17,270 nt of DNA from NCBI GenBank assembly GCA_036351375.1, contig JAZBOY010000311.1, forward strand, positions 1-17,270, written 5' to 3'. The DNA is from JANQIO01 sp036351375. Its GTDB lineage: Bacteria > Pseudomonadota > Gammaproteobacteria > Pseudomonadales > Halieaceae. Within the stretch, counting starts at the first letter, position 1. Each line of letters opens with the position of its first letter. Under the pieces are notes generated by a model that ran no database searches, had not been told where the DNA came from, and saw only the letters and a program-made list of their open reading frames with translations. The translations under genes and the position numbers were made by a program. Positions 1 through 7,111 of this stretch are shown here, piece after piece.

Positions 1-36
1 CGGACTCGTTCATCCATAGCGCTACACTCTTTCCAG

Positions 37-61
37 GGCATTTGGGGCCTCCCCAAATGCC
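37..61. repeat. perfect 11-bp palindrome (hairpin)
   Basis: An 11-bp arm (37-47, GGCATTTGGGG) pairs perfectly with 51-61 around a 3-base CCT loop. No T-tract follows on either strand, so it is not a classic intrinsic terminator. It lies 6 bp before the direct repeats at 68-112 and may belong to the same mobile-element remnant. The rest of 1-221 holds no gene I can support. Confidence 0.6.
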
Positions 62-67
62 TCAATG

Positions 68-112
68 TGTAACCTATGTGTCCGGTATATTCTGTAACCT
101 ATGTGTCGGGTA
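68..112 (+). repeat. two direct repeats resembling insertion-sequence ends
   Basis: TGTAACCTATGTGTC followed by CGGTA at 68-87 recurs at 93-112 as the same 15 bases followed by GGGTA. That is 19 of 20 identical, with a 25-bp period. Elements starting with TGT and carrying repeated ~20-bp terminal blocks are typical of the IS21 and IS481 families, and this word resembles such ends as I remember them. No transposase is visible, so this would be a solo end or remnant. The repeats are certain; the mobile-element interpretation is inference. Confidence 0.5.
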
Positions 113-221
113 GCTCAATCCCAGCAACAAGAATCGTTAATCGCCTCTCGCCGTTTGAATAGGGCTAGCAGCGGCTGCGCGGTCAGTTCCCGTCAGCGTT
201 GAACTGTTCTGGAGGACGATG

Positions 222-1025
222 TCAGGGTTTTCTCGCGGTAAAGATGCTGGCGGAGATAGGGAAGATGGCGCTGCCATCGCTAGCGGCGTACTTCGCCAGC
301 CTCTGGTCAGAAGCAACCAGGACGTTGTTGATCTCGTCCTCGCCAAGGACGATGTCAAAAAGCGGCAGCCAACCTCTTAGCTCTGCCTCCACCATGGTGC
401 GTGTCCCCGGAAACCGTGCTGATTCGGTTTTAGCCTCCACCGCGACATTACGGAATCCCGCTTGCTCAAGGCACGTTATTACCTCATCGGCATTACCAAG
501 GCTGAACGGGAGTCGCAATGCATCGCCGGCCTGCTGGCCCACCTGCTCGTCTAGTACGGCAATTATGTCTGCGTAGGCCGGATTGCGTTCGACGGCCCTC
601 CAGACAGCGATGCTCACAGTGCCGCCTGGTCTCAACACCCGGTACATCTCCTCCGCTGCCTTGCTACGATCATCGAAAAACATCATGCCAAACTGCGATG
701 TCACGACGTCAAATTCCCCTTCGTCAAACAGCAAGTCCTCAGCAGCGCAGAGGACCCAGTCTATTGAGGGTTCAATCTCCTGAGCTGCTGCCAGCATACC
801 TGCTGCGGGGTCGGCGCCCACCGCGCGACCTGAAGGCCCCACCTGATCCTTGATCCTGCGGGTCAGCACCCCGGTACCGCAAGCGACATCCAGCGCGTGC
901 GCGCCTGTTTTGACATCAGCTCCCTGTAGCACGTGCTGCGTCCAAACATCGAACAGAGCGGGAACGAACAGGGCTTCATAGCCTCGGCCTGCATCGACCA
1001 ATTCCTCGGGGACATTAGCGCTCAT
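222..1025 (-). CDS. class I SAM-dependent methyltransferase (UbiE/type 11-like)
   Basis: The 267-aa product is a cytoplasmic methyltransferase. Motif I is LDVACGTG at residues 45-52, the glycine-rich SAM-binding loop. The acidic motif II residue is D72 in VGADPAAGML. The post-I region CAAEDLLFDEGEFDVV and the RVLRPGGTVSIAVW strand follow, the usual order of a Methyltransf_11/25 fold. The start is well set: GGAGG lies 7 bases before the ATG. The substrate cannot be read from sequence; UbiE-like small-molecule methylation is the generic guess. GC is visibly lower than the neighbours (31 of 60 bases in line 421-480), and it lies beside IS-like repeats, so horizontal acquisition is plausible. It is divergent from the crotonase gene across 176 bp. 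Confidence 0.88.
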   Translation of the reverse strand: MSANVPEELVDAGRGYEALFVPALFDVWTQHVLQGADVKTGAHALDVACGTGVLTRRIKDQVGPSGRAVGADPAAGMLAAAQEIEPSIDWVLCAAEDLLFDEGEFDVVTSQFGMMFFDDRSKAAEEMYRVLRPGGTVSIAVWRAVERNPAYADIIAVLDEQVGQQAGDALRLPFSLGNADEVITCLEQAGFRNVAVEAKTESARFPGTRTMVEAELRGWLPLFDIVLGEDEINNVLVASDQRLAKYAASDGSAIFPISASIFTARKP

Positions 1026-1138
1026 AGGATTACCTCCACGTAGCGGAAGTAGTTGTACTCATCAGGTTTCAGTCTAGTCGAGGCCAGTCGGGCGCGCGCG
1101 TGCTTGCCGACAGGCTGCAGCTCACGCTAGCGCTTCGA

Positions 1139-1172
1139 TTGTTCTTCGCTCGGTCTGGCGTCTACACTGTCC
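1139..1172 (+). promoter_or_regulatory. possible promoter of the crotonase gene
   Basis: TACACT at 1163-1168, within GTCTACACTGTCC, matches 4 of 6 bases of a -10 box. A poor -35 candidate, TTGTTC (1139-1144), lies 18 bases upstream. The start codon follows ~33 bases after the -10. A nearly identical word precedes the glutamate dehydrogenase gene at 16415-16427, which gives the call some support. Confidence 0.3.
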
Positions 1173-1201
1173 GCCCACTGAAGAACACGGAGATTTACCC
1201 C

Positions 1202-1909
1202 ATGAGCGAGCTGGTAAGCATTGCCGAACACGATTCCCACCTGCTGCTGGCCATGGACGACGGCAAGGCCAACGCGCTGGGCTTTGCGATGTTCGATGCC
1301 CTCAACCAGGGCCTGGATGCGGCGGATGCGGCCGGCAAGGTGGTCGTGATTGCCGGGCGACCCGGGAAATTTTCCGCGGGTTTTGATCTCAACGTCATGG
1401 GGGGCGGCAGTGAGGATATGCTGCGCCTGCTGCGCACGGGGGCCGACCTCTCACACCGGCTGATGGATTTTGCTACCCCGGTGGTGCTGGCGGTGACCGG
1501 CCACGCGCTGGCCATGGGGGCGCTGATGTGCCTGTCCGCGGACTATCGCATCGGCACCCGCGGCAGCTTCAAGCTGGGCCTCAATGAGGCCGCCATCGGC
1601 ATGACCTTGCCCTGGTTTGGCATTGAACTGGCACGCGCGCGGCTGGCGCCGGCCCACTTCAGCCAGGCGGTGGGCCTGGCCTGGATTTACGATGCGGAAG
1701 GCGCGGTTACGGCAGGATTTCTCGACCAGGCGGTGGAGGAGGAGGCTCTGTTGCCCACCGCGGAAGCGGTGGCACAGGCGCTGTCAGGCCTGAACATGCA
1801 GGCGCACCGCAACAGCAAGCGGCGCATTCGGGAAGAATTTTTCTCGCGCTACCAGCAGGCGCTGGAGAAAGACTTCGACCAGGGTGCGGTAATGGCGAGC
1901 GCCGGCTGA
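1202..1909 (+). CDS. crotonase / enoyl-CoA hydratase-isomerase family protein
   Basis: The 235-aa product is a crotonase-fold acyl-CoA enzyme, shorter than the ~260-aa norm. It shows the oxyanion-hole segment GRPGKFSAGFDL (52-63), the second backbone-amide segment GHALAMGALM (100-109), and GLNEAAIGMTLP with E129. Aligned by eye to rat mitochondrial enoyl-CoA hydratase, E129 matches catalytic Glu164. The Glu144 position is Leu108, so one of the two hydratase glutamates is missing. An isomerase or another crotonase reaction is therefore as likely as hydration. The ATG at 1202 is preferred over an in-frame upstream ATG at 1100: GGAG lies 9 bases before it, and the family's usual N-terminus (ANALGFAMFDAL) follows soon after. 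Acyl-CoA metabolism is the likely setting. Confidence 0.88.
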   Translation: MSELVSIAEHDSHLLLAMDDGKANALGFAMFDALNQGLDAADAAGKVVVIAGRPGKFSAGFDLNVMGGGSEDMLRLLRTGADLSHRLMDFATPVVLAVTGHALAMGALMCLSADYRIGTRGSFKLGLNEAAIGMTLPWFGIELARARLAPAHFSQAVGLAWIYDAEGAVTAGFLDQAVEEEALLPTAEAVAQALSGLNMQAHRNSKRRIREEFFSRYQQALEKDFDQGAVMASAG

Positions 1910-1948
1910 CGATCGCTGCTGTCAATCAGCCGCTGTCCCTTGAGCCTC

Positions 1949-2641
1949 TTAGTAGCCGTGGGCGATATCCATGCGGGCGCGCAGCATGCGGGCCCAGCGG
2001 TTAAACATAAAGCGCACATCCCCCATGTTGCTCACCGAGTTGTTCAAGCCCCAGACCGGGCTGCCGCTGCGGGTGTCTTTGACGATGGCAAAGACCTCTC
2101 CGGTCTGACTGTCTGACAGGGCAAAAGCCATGGTCATGTTGCCTGCGCCCTCGGTATATACCCGGGTACGGCCCACGTGTCGTGAGCGGCCGTCGTCGCG
2201 GGTGGCACTGGGTGCTATCTGGGTGATGGCCGCGCTCAGTCGCAGTACATTGGGGCCGACCTCGCTGACCACGCCGTAGTCGCCGGTTTCCGCCAACTCG
2301 CGCTCGAACACTTCCTTGAAGGCATTCTGCAGGGATTCCCGATCCCGGTCTGTCAGTTCCCAGGTGGTGCGGCGAGCGGTGCTGACACTGTTGTTGTTGG
2401 GCTGAACAACTTCTACATTACTGAGGTCCAGCGTATCGATCATGATGCTGTTGAAGTCAGCCAGGTCGACATCGGGGTCCACATAAGCCATACCCACGCG
2501 AGCATTGGTGACCAGGTGGAGACGATCCATGATCACGTCCGAGTCGCTGAATTCCGGGTCCTGAGGGGTACTGTTGCAGGCCGAGAGGGCGAGTGCCAAG
2601 GCGAAGGTGAACGCGGCCAGTGAGGTTTGGGTGGGGCGCAT
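1949..2641 (-). CDS. DUF3313-like lipoprotein
   Basis: The 230-aa product carries a lipoprotein signal: MRPTQTSLAAFTF, a hydrophobic stretch, then lipobox LSAC with Cys22. It should be lipidated and held at the inner leaflet of the outer membrane or in the periplasm. The body has a mixed alpha/beta pattern. A segment, ADFNSIMIDTLDL, and a C-terminal WARMLRARMD helix resemble DUF3313, a family without a firm function. The start is set by the signal peptide; the ribosome site (ACGAG) is weak, and a TATAAA (2658-2663, minus) lies just upstream. It converges with the crotonase gene (39-bp gap) and lies downstream of the porin gene on the same strand. Family assignment is by recall and only moderately sure. 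Confidence 0.7.
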   Translation of the reverse strand: MRPTQTSLAAFTFALALALSACNSTPQDPEFSDSDVIMDRLHLVTNARVGMAYVDPDVDLADFNSIMIDTLDLSNVEVVQPNNNSVSTARRTTWELTDRDRESLQNAFKEVFERELAETGDYGVVSEVGPNVLRLSAAITQIAPSATRDDGRSRHVGRTRVYTEGAGNMTMAFALSDSQTGEVFAIVKDTRSGSPVWGLNNSVSNMGDVRFMFNRWARMLRARMDIAHGY

Positions 2642-2754
2642 AGAGTTCTCGTTTCTTTTTATAGGGATCGGGCCAATTAACGTGCGAATGTTAATAGATG
2701 CGGCGATATCTCGCCACGCAGGTAGATCAAGTAAGAAAGAGGGCGCTGGAAGGG

Positions 2755-2780
2755 GGCTGGCACCGGGCAGGGTGCCAGCC
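2755..2780 (-). terminator. 10-bp GC-rich hairpin after the porin gene
   Basis: GGCTGGCACC (2755-2764) pairs perfectly with GGTGCCAGCC (2771-2780) around a 6-base loop. It starts 10 bases past the porin stop codon in the minus direction. The bases after it on the minus strand are CT-rich rather than a clean T-run, so termination is plausible but not canonical. It would separate the porin transcript from the DUF3313 gene. Confidence 0.45.
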
Positions 2781-2790
2781 GGGAGGGGCT

Positions 2791-3609
2791 TTAGAAACGA
2801 ATCAGGGCGCTGCCGACGAAGGCGTCACCGTCCACGTTATTGATGCCCGCCGCATCTTCGGTGTCCTGATATTCCAGGGACAGGGCGATGTTCTCGGTGA
2901 CAAACCATTCAGCAAATACTGCCCAGGTGTCCGAGCTGCTGCCAGAAATCGTTCGCTGCCAGCTACCTCCGACACCCAGCTGGTTCAGCGGGTAGTAGAT
3001 GACGGTGCCCAGCCAGTTGTCGGTATCGCTGCTGTCGCCGGGGTCTGCGTAGGCATAGGCGCCTTCCAGTTTCAGTGCGCCAAAGGGAAGTTCCTGCAGG
3101 TGCTCAACTTCCACTGCATAGGTATCGATGTCGTCGCCCAGGTCCGGGTCGGAATAACTGTACGACAGGGCCACAAGGGTGTTTTCGAACACATACTTGC
3201 CGCCACCGATGCTGAAGGTATCGGTTTCGAAGTCTTCCACCTCGCTATACGTGTATGCGCCTTCAACGAACCAGCCGGCGTCCTTGTCGAACACCCAGCG
3301 CGACCCCACGCCATAGCTGGAAATGTCGGCATCCCCGGCATCGCCGTCCAGTTCGCCGTCTTCGAACAGCACGTCGACACGGGAGGCGCGATCCAGGAAG
3401 GCGGCCTCAGAGAGTGGGCCTTTTTCGGTGTTGACCGAAGAGAAGAACCAGGAGCCGTTGATATTGGCCACGTCGATATCGGCATCGATCTCATCACCTT
3501 CAACGTCGCCAGACAGGTAGCCGGCACCCAGTTCCCAGCGGAACTCTGCGTGTGCGGGGAGGGCGACGGCCAGGGCGAGCCCGGTAGCGATCGCAAACTT
3601 GTTTAACAT
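2791..3609 (-). CDS. outer-membrane beta-barrel, putative porin
   Basis: The 272-aa product has a Sec signal peptide (MLNKFAIATGLALAVALPAHA, cleavage after A21) and a mature chain of alternating amphipathic strands. Examples are WELGAGYLSGDV, YGVGSRWVFDKDAGWFVEGAYTY and ALSLEYQDTEDA. It ends in ...GSALIRF, with the terminal Phe expected of outer-membrane barrels recognised by BAM. Acidic loops rich in Asp and Gly are prominent. It fits the 'putative porin' family (Porin_7/pfam16956-like) as I remember it; the substrate is unknown. The start is firm, with AAGGAGA 5 bases before the ATG. It is divergent from the TonB-dependent receptor across a 432-bp regulatory region, so shared control is possible. 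Confidence 0.8.
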   Translation of the reverse strand: MLNKFAIATGLALAVALPAHAEFRWELGAGYLSGDVEGDEIDADIDVANINGSWFFSSVNTEKGPLSEAAFLDRASRVDVLFEDGELDGDAGDADISSYGVGSRWVFDKDAGWFVEGAYTYSEVEDFETDTFSIGGGKYVFENTLVALSYSYSDPDLGDDIDTYAVEVEHLQELPFGALKLEGAYAYADPGDSSDTDNWLGTVIYYPLNQLGVGGSWQRTISGSSSDTWAVFAEWFVTENIALSLEYQDTEDAAGINNVDGDAFVGSALIRF

Positions 3610-3692
3610 GATTGTCTCCTTGAGGGTCTTCGTAGCGGGCCCGTGGGAGCCGGCCTGTTGCGGGCAGCGTCCTCAGCTCCGTCCGCGAAGCT

Positions 3693-3721
3693 AACCCAGT
3701 AAAGTTACAGTTTCACTACAA
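3693..3721 (-). promoter_or_regulatory. weak PHO-box-like repeats facing the porin gene
   Basis: Read on the minus strand, TTGTAGT, CTGTAAC and CTGGGTT follow each other with 4-base spacers, in the 11-bp register of PhoB half-sites. CTGTAAC matches 6 of 7 consensus bases and the other two match 4 of 7. No clear -10 lies about 10 bases downstream. The match could be chance. Confidence 0.2.
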
Positions 3722-3807
3722 GTGCAGATTGCTCGTTTTATAGACAGCGGCGCGTTCCGCCTATTTTGCACCTTTGCCCGCATCGGGCAGAAAGCTTGCC
3801 AGTGCTC

Positions 3808-3863
3808 TTGTCATCTTAGCGTCACATTCCGTTAATTATTTAGTCACCGCGGCTTTCTAATAT
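3808..3863 (+). promoter_or_regulatory. PHO-box-like array and -10 element upstream of the TonB receptor
   Basis: PhoB sites are direct heptamers (CTGTCAT/C) with 4-base spacers, an 11-bp period. Here TTGTCAT (3808-3814, 6/7), GCGTCAC (3819-3825, 5/7), CGTTAAT (3830-3836, 4/7) and TAGTCAC (3841-3847, 5/7) fall in exact 11-bp register. Ten bases after the last repeat is TAATAT (3858-3863), a 4/6 match to a -10. This is where the -10 sits in PhoB-activated promoters, whose -35 is replaced by the box. There is no good sigma70 -35, as expected for an activated promoter. Function is inferred. Confidence 0.5.
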
Positions 3864-4041
3864 CTCGCCACGTGCTGCATCCGATCGGGCAGCTCTTGGT
3901 ATGCGCAAGTGTCCTGCGGCGACATCGGCGCGACTGCAGGCACCTGCAGGCCCGGGAGTTCCGCGCTACAGCCCATGAATACAAGTAGTCGACGCCGTGA
4001 TGGTTGCCGGCTTAACACCAGAATTTATAAGGCCTTACACG

Positions 4042-7000
4042 ATGAAAATAGCTGCTCGATACGTGTTCCTCTTGATGCTGGTCGCTCAGCCCACCTGGGC
4101 GGCTGAGGTCTTCCTGCACGTGTTCTTCGAGGAAGCTCCGCTCCAGAACGTAAATGTATCGATCGACGGTGATTCAGTCGGCAGCACTGACAACCGCGGC
4201 GCGCTGGCCACGGAGCTTGACGCGGGAAGCTTTACCATGGAGCTGTCCTTCCAGGGCAACGAGATTGCCGAGGTCGATTTCACCATTACTGACGCTGCGA
4301 GCGAGGAAGTCGAGATCGAGGTCAGCTATGGTCGCAACCTGGACGAACCCGACGTCAACGTAATGACATTCGCCGTGGGCGACAGCGGCGGCCAGACCGG
4401 CATCCTGTCCGGTACCGTGCGTGACACCGACGGCAATCCCGTCGCCGGCGCCACCCTGCGCAGCAATGGCTACTCAACGACTACTTCCGCCGACGGCACC
4501 TTCGGCCTTGAGCTGCCTCGCGGCGAGCAGGATGTTTCGGTGAGTGCATCTGGCTTTGCCGCAGCCAACCTGCCAAACGTGCGCATATTCGCCAACGTGG
4601 GCGTGGCCGCCGAGGTGGAGCTGACGACCCAGCGCCAGGTAGACCTGGGAGTGGCCCCGCCGCAGCTTGAAGAAGTCTTCGTACTGGGTACCTTTAATCC
4701 TACCGATACCGCCCAGGGCACCGAGCGTTACGCCACTACGATTACCGACGCGCTCGACCTCGAGCAGATTTCACGCTTCGGTGACAGCGATGTGGCCGCG
4801 GCGCTGGTGCGCATCGTGGGTGTGTCGGTGGCGGAAGACAAGTACGCCACGGTCCGCGGTCTGGACGGTCGCTACATCTCCGCCACCCTGAACGGCCTGC
4901 TGATGCCCTCTACCGACCCGCTGCGTCGCGACGTGCAGCTTGACCTGTTCCCCTCAAACATACTCGGCGGCCTGGAAATCCAGAAGACCTTTGCCCCCGA
5001 GCAGCTTGCCACTACCACCGGCGGTAGCGTGAAAATCACCACCCTGGGCCTGCCGGATGAGCGCATTCACAAGATCGGCCTCAGCACCGCCTACAACTTC
5101 GATTACACTGGTGATGACATCGTCTCCTATCGCAGCTCCGAGACCGACAAGTACGGTTGGGACAACGACCTGCGCGAACTGCCCAGCGGCGTGTTGCAAG
5201 CCACCAACGGCGCGCGCCAGCTGACAGTCTGTCCGCCTGAGGTCGACCCGTCCTGTACCTCGGAGCTGGATGCTGCCCGACTGGCGGTGCGCTTCCAGGA
5301 TGACTACAACGTCGAGCAGCGACAGGCCAAGCCTGACTTCGGTGCGTCCTGGGCCTTCGGCGATCGTTACGCCCTGGGCGAGGGAGATTTCGGCTTCTAT
5401 GCTGCCGCCAACTACTCCAGTGAAACCAAGGATCGCGGCACCGCCGACCTGAACGACGCACTGGATATCGTTGGCCAGTACAACCGGAGTACGGAAAGCA
5501 CTGCCTCCAGCGCCTACCTGGTGGCCGGCTACGAATTCCGCGAAGCCGACCAGATTCTCAGCAAGACCATTTACCTGCACAACTCCGACGACACGACCCG
5601 TTTCGAAACCGGTTTCGACACCGCGGAAGACAACAACGAGCAGCGCGTAATCCTCGAGTGGGTTGAGCGTGACTTCTTCTCCCAGCAGTTCAGCGGCCTG
5701 CACGACATCTACCTGTTCGATGAGACCCACACGCTGGACTGGAACATCGGCTACTCGCGCACCGAGCGCGACGAGCCGGACCGCCGCCAGTATCGCTACA
5801 TCAACGACCAGCTCGCGCTGTCAGCCTTCGAACGGCGTTGGTCGAACCTGGAAGAGGAAAGCTACGACGCGGTGGTGAACTACACGCTGCCGTTGAACTG
5901 GAGCAACAACGTCTACACCGAGTTCAAGGTGGGCGGCCTGTACTCTGACAAGGAACGTGAAGTTGAGCTCTACCGTTTCGGTATTCGCGCCGGCTCCCGC
6001 TCGGACCTGCTCGACTTCTCCGTGAACGCCAACCTCGAGGAAACGCTGTCCTATAACAACGCTGCGATCGACGGCTGGCGCCTGGGCACCAACACCACCA
6101 CCACGGACTCCTACAACGCCGACGAGAAATACACCGCCGGCTACGTGGCAGCGAACACGGACATCGGTGAGGCCTGGACGCTCTCCATTGGTGCGCGTTA
6201 CGAGGACTTCGAGCAGGAGCTCGAGTACCCCAACGATCCAGAGGCAGGCAACCTGCTTGAGGAAGACGACATCTATCCCTCCGCGAGCCTCACCTACCGT
6301 CTCGGTGAGGACTGGCAGTTCCGCCTGGGCTACTCCGAGACCGTGTCCTACCCGGGCCTGATTGAGCGCGCCGAGTCACTGGTCTTCGACCCCAACACGG
6401 ATGACCCGATCTTCGGTAACCCCGACCTGGTGGTCTCCAAGATCGAGAACTACGACCTGCGTATCGAATACTACTTCTCTACTGACGAGAGCATTTCGCT
6501 CGCGTACTTCCAGAAGGATATCGAGGACCCGATCGAGCGGACCGTGCCGGATGCCTCCGGTTCTGCCGCCAACAACGGTATTACCTTCCGCAACAACGAG
6601 AGCGCAGACCTCGAAGGTATCGAGCTTGACGCCTACAAGGTGGTCTGGGATGACGGTGATCACCTGATGTTCATCGCCGGCAACATCACCTACATCGATT
6701 CCGAGGTGGAGCTGACCGAAGACAGCATCCGCCTGGAAGGCGAGGATTCCATCGGTCGCCAACTGCAGGGTCAGTCAGAGTGGTTGGGTAACCTGCAGAT
6801 TGGTTACGACCACTATCCGACCGAGCAGAAGCTGACGTTGCTCATCAACTACTTCGACGACCAGATTTTCCGGGTGACCCGCGGCGACAACGTGGGCCCT
6901 GAAGAACTGGCTGGCCGAACCCTTGTCGATCTCAACTACGAGAAGTTGTGGGGTGACGCACTCACGTTCAGGTTGCAGCTCAAGAACCTGACCAATGAGA

Positions 7001-7089
7001 AGTTTGAGTACCAGCGGGATGGGGTCGCGATCGAAAGCTATGAGGAAGGCACTTCGGTCTCCGCTAGCTTCACCTACGAATTTCTATAA
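4042..7089 (+). CDS. TonB-dependent outer-membrane receptor with two N-terminal beta-sandwich-like domains
   Basis: The 1015-aa product imports an unknown ligand across the outer membrane using TonB energy. The start at 4042 gives a clean signal peptide (MKIAARYVFLLMLVAQPTWA, cleavage near A20); an in-frame ATG at 3997 would add 15 residues that spoil it. Order: a PEGA/carboxypeptidase-regulatory-like domain (~22-107); a second, clearer one (~120-200, with SGTVRDTDGNPVAGATL); a TonB-box-like LEEVFVLG (209-216); a plug (~220-335, with VRIVGVSVAEDKYATVRGLD and GGSVKITT); then a 22-strand-type barrel ending in SFTYEFL. No cofactor motif reveals the ligand, and I saw no Fur box upstream. PHO-box-like sites upstream suggest phosphate-starvation induction. 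The lipoprotein gene begins 22 bp downstream, so the two are almost surely co-transcribed and probably act as a pair. Confidence 0.95.
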   Translation: MKIAARYVFLLMLVAQPTWAAEVFLHVFFEEAPLQNVNVSIDGDSVGSTDNRGALATELDAGSFTMELSFQGNEIAEVDFTITDAASEEVEIEVSYGRNLDEPDVNVMTFAVGDSGGQTGILSGTVRDTDGNPVAGATLRSNGYSTTTSADGTFGLELPRGEQDVSVSASGFAAANLPNVRIFANVGVAAEVELTTQRQVDLGVAPPQLEEVFVLGTFNPTDTAQGTERYATTITDALDLEQISRFGDSDVAAALVRIVGVSVAEDKYATVRGLDGRYISATLNGLLMPSTDPLRRDVQLDLFPSNILGGLEIQKTFAPEQLATTTGGSVKITTLGLPDERIHKIGLSTAYNFDYTGDDIVSYRSSETDKYGWDNDLRELPSGVLQATNGARQLTVCPPEVDPSCTSELDAARLAVRFQDDYNVEQRQAKPDFGASWAFGDRYALGEGDFGFYAAANYSSETKDRGTADLNDALDIVGQYNRSTESTASSAYLVAGYEFREADQILSKTIYLHNSDDTTRFETGFDTAEDNNEQRVILEWVERDFFSQQFSGLHDIYLFDETHTLDWNIGYSRTERDEPDRRQYRYINDQLALSAFERRWSNLEEESYDAVVNYTLPLNWSNNVYTEFKVGGLYSDKEREVELYRFGIRAGSRSDLLDFSVNANLEETLSYNNAAIDGWRLGTNTTTTDSYNADEKYTAGYVAANTDIGEAWTLSIGARYEDFEQELEYPNDPEAGNLLEEDDIYPSASLTYRLGEDWQFRLGYSETVSYPGLIERAESLVFDPNTDDPIFGNPDLVVSKIENYDLRIEYYFSTDESISLAYFQKDIEDPIERTVPDASGSAANNGITFRNNESADLEGIELDAYKVVWDDGDHLMFIAGNITYIDSEVELTEDSIRLEGEDSIGRQLQGQSEWLGNLQIGYDHYPTEQKLTLLINYFDDQIFRVTRGDNVGPEELAGRTLVDLNYEKLWGDALTFRLQLKNLTNEKFEYQRDGVAIESYEEGTSVSASFTYEFL

Positions 7090-7111
7090 CCGATAACCTA
7101 GGAAGAGTCCT

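Larger units (their letters stand above)
3610..4041. other. 432-bp divergent intergenic regulatory region
   Basis: No convincing gene lies here. It holds the 5' regions of the porin (minus) and the TonB receptor (plus). It contains a PHO-box-like array (3808-3847), a -10-like TAATAT (3858-3863), a weaker PHO-like pair on the minus strand (3693-3721) and a 7-bp palindrome CTGCAGG-CA-CCTGCAG (3934-3949). The predicted receptor leader of ~170 nt is long, but I recognise no riboswitch in it. Confidence 0.6.

Noticed and set aside
2698..3606. 302-codon open frame on the plus strand
   Set aside because: It is antisense to the porin gene, which has a strong ribosome site, a signal peptide and a terminal Phe.
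3934..3949. CTGCAGG-CA-CCTGCAG palindrome in the receptor leader
   Set aside because: Its 2-base loop is too tight for the full stem, it has no T-tract, and it matches no operator I know; it may be chance in GC-rich DNA.
3610..4041. Fur box for the TonB receptor
   Set aside because: I looked for the GATAATGAT-type pattern and found none on either strand; iron control is not supported by sequence.
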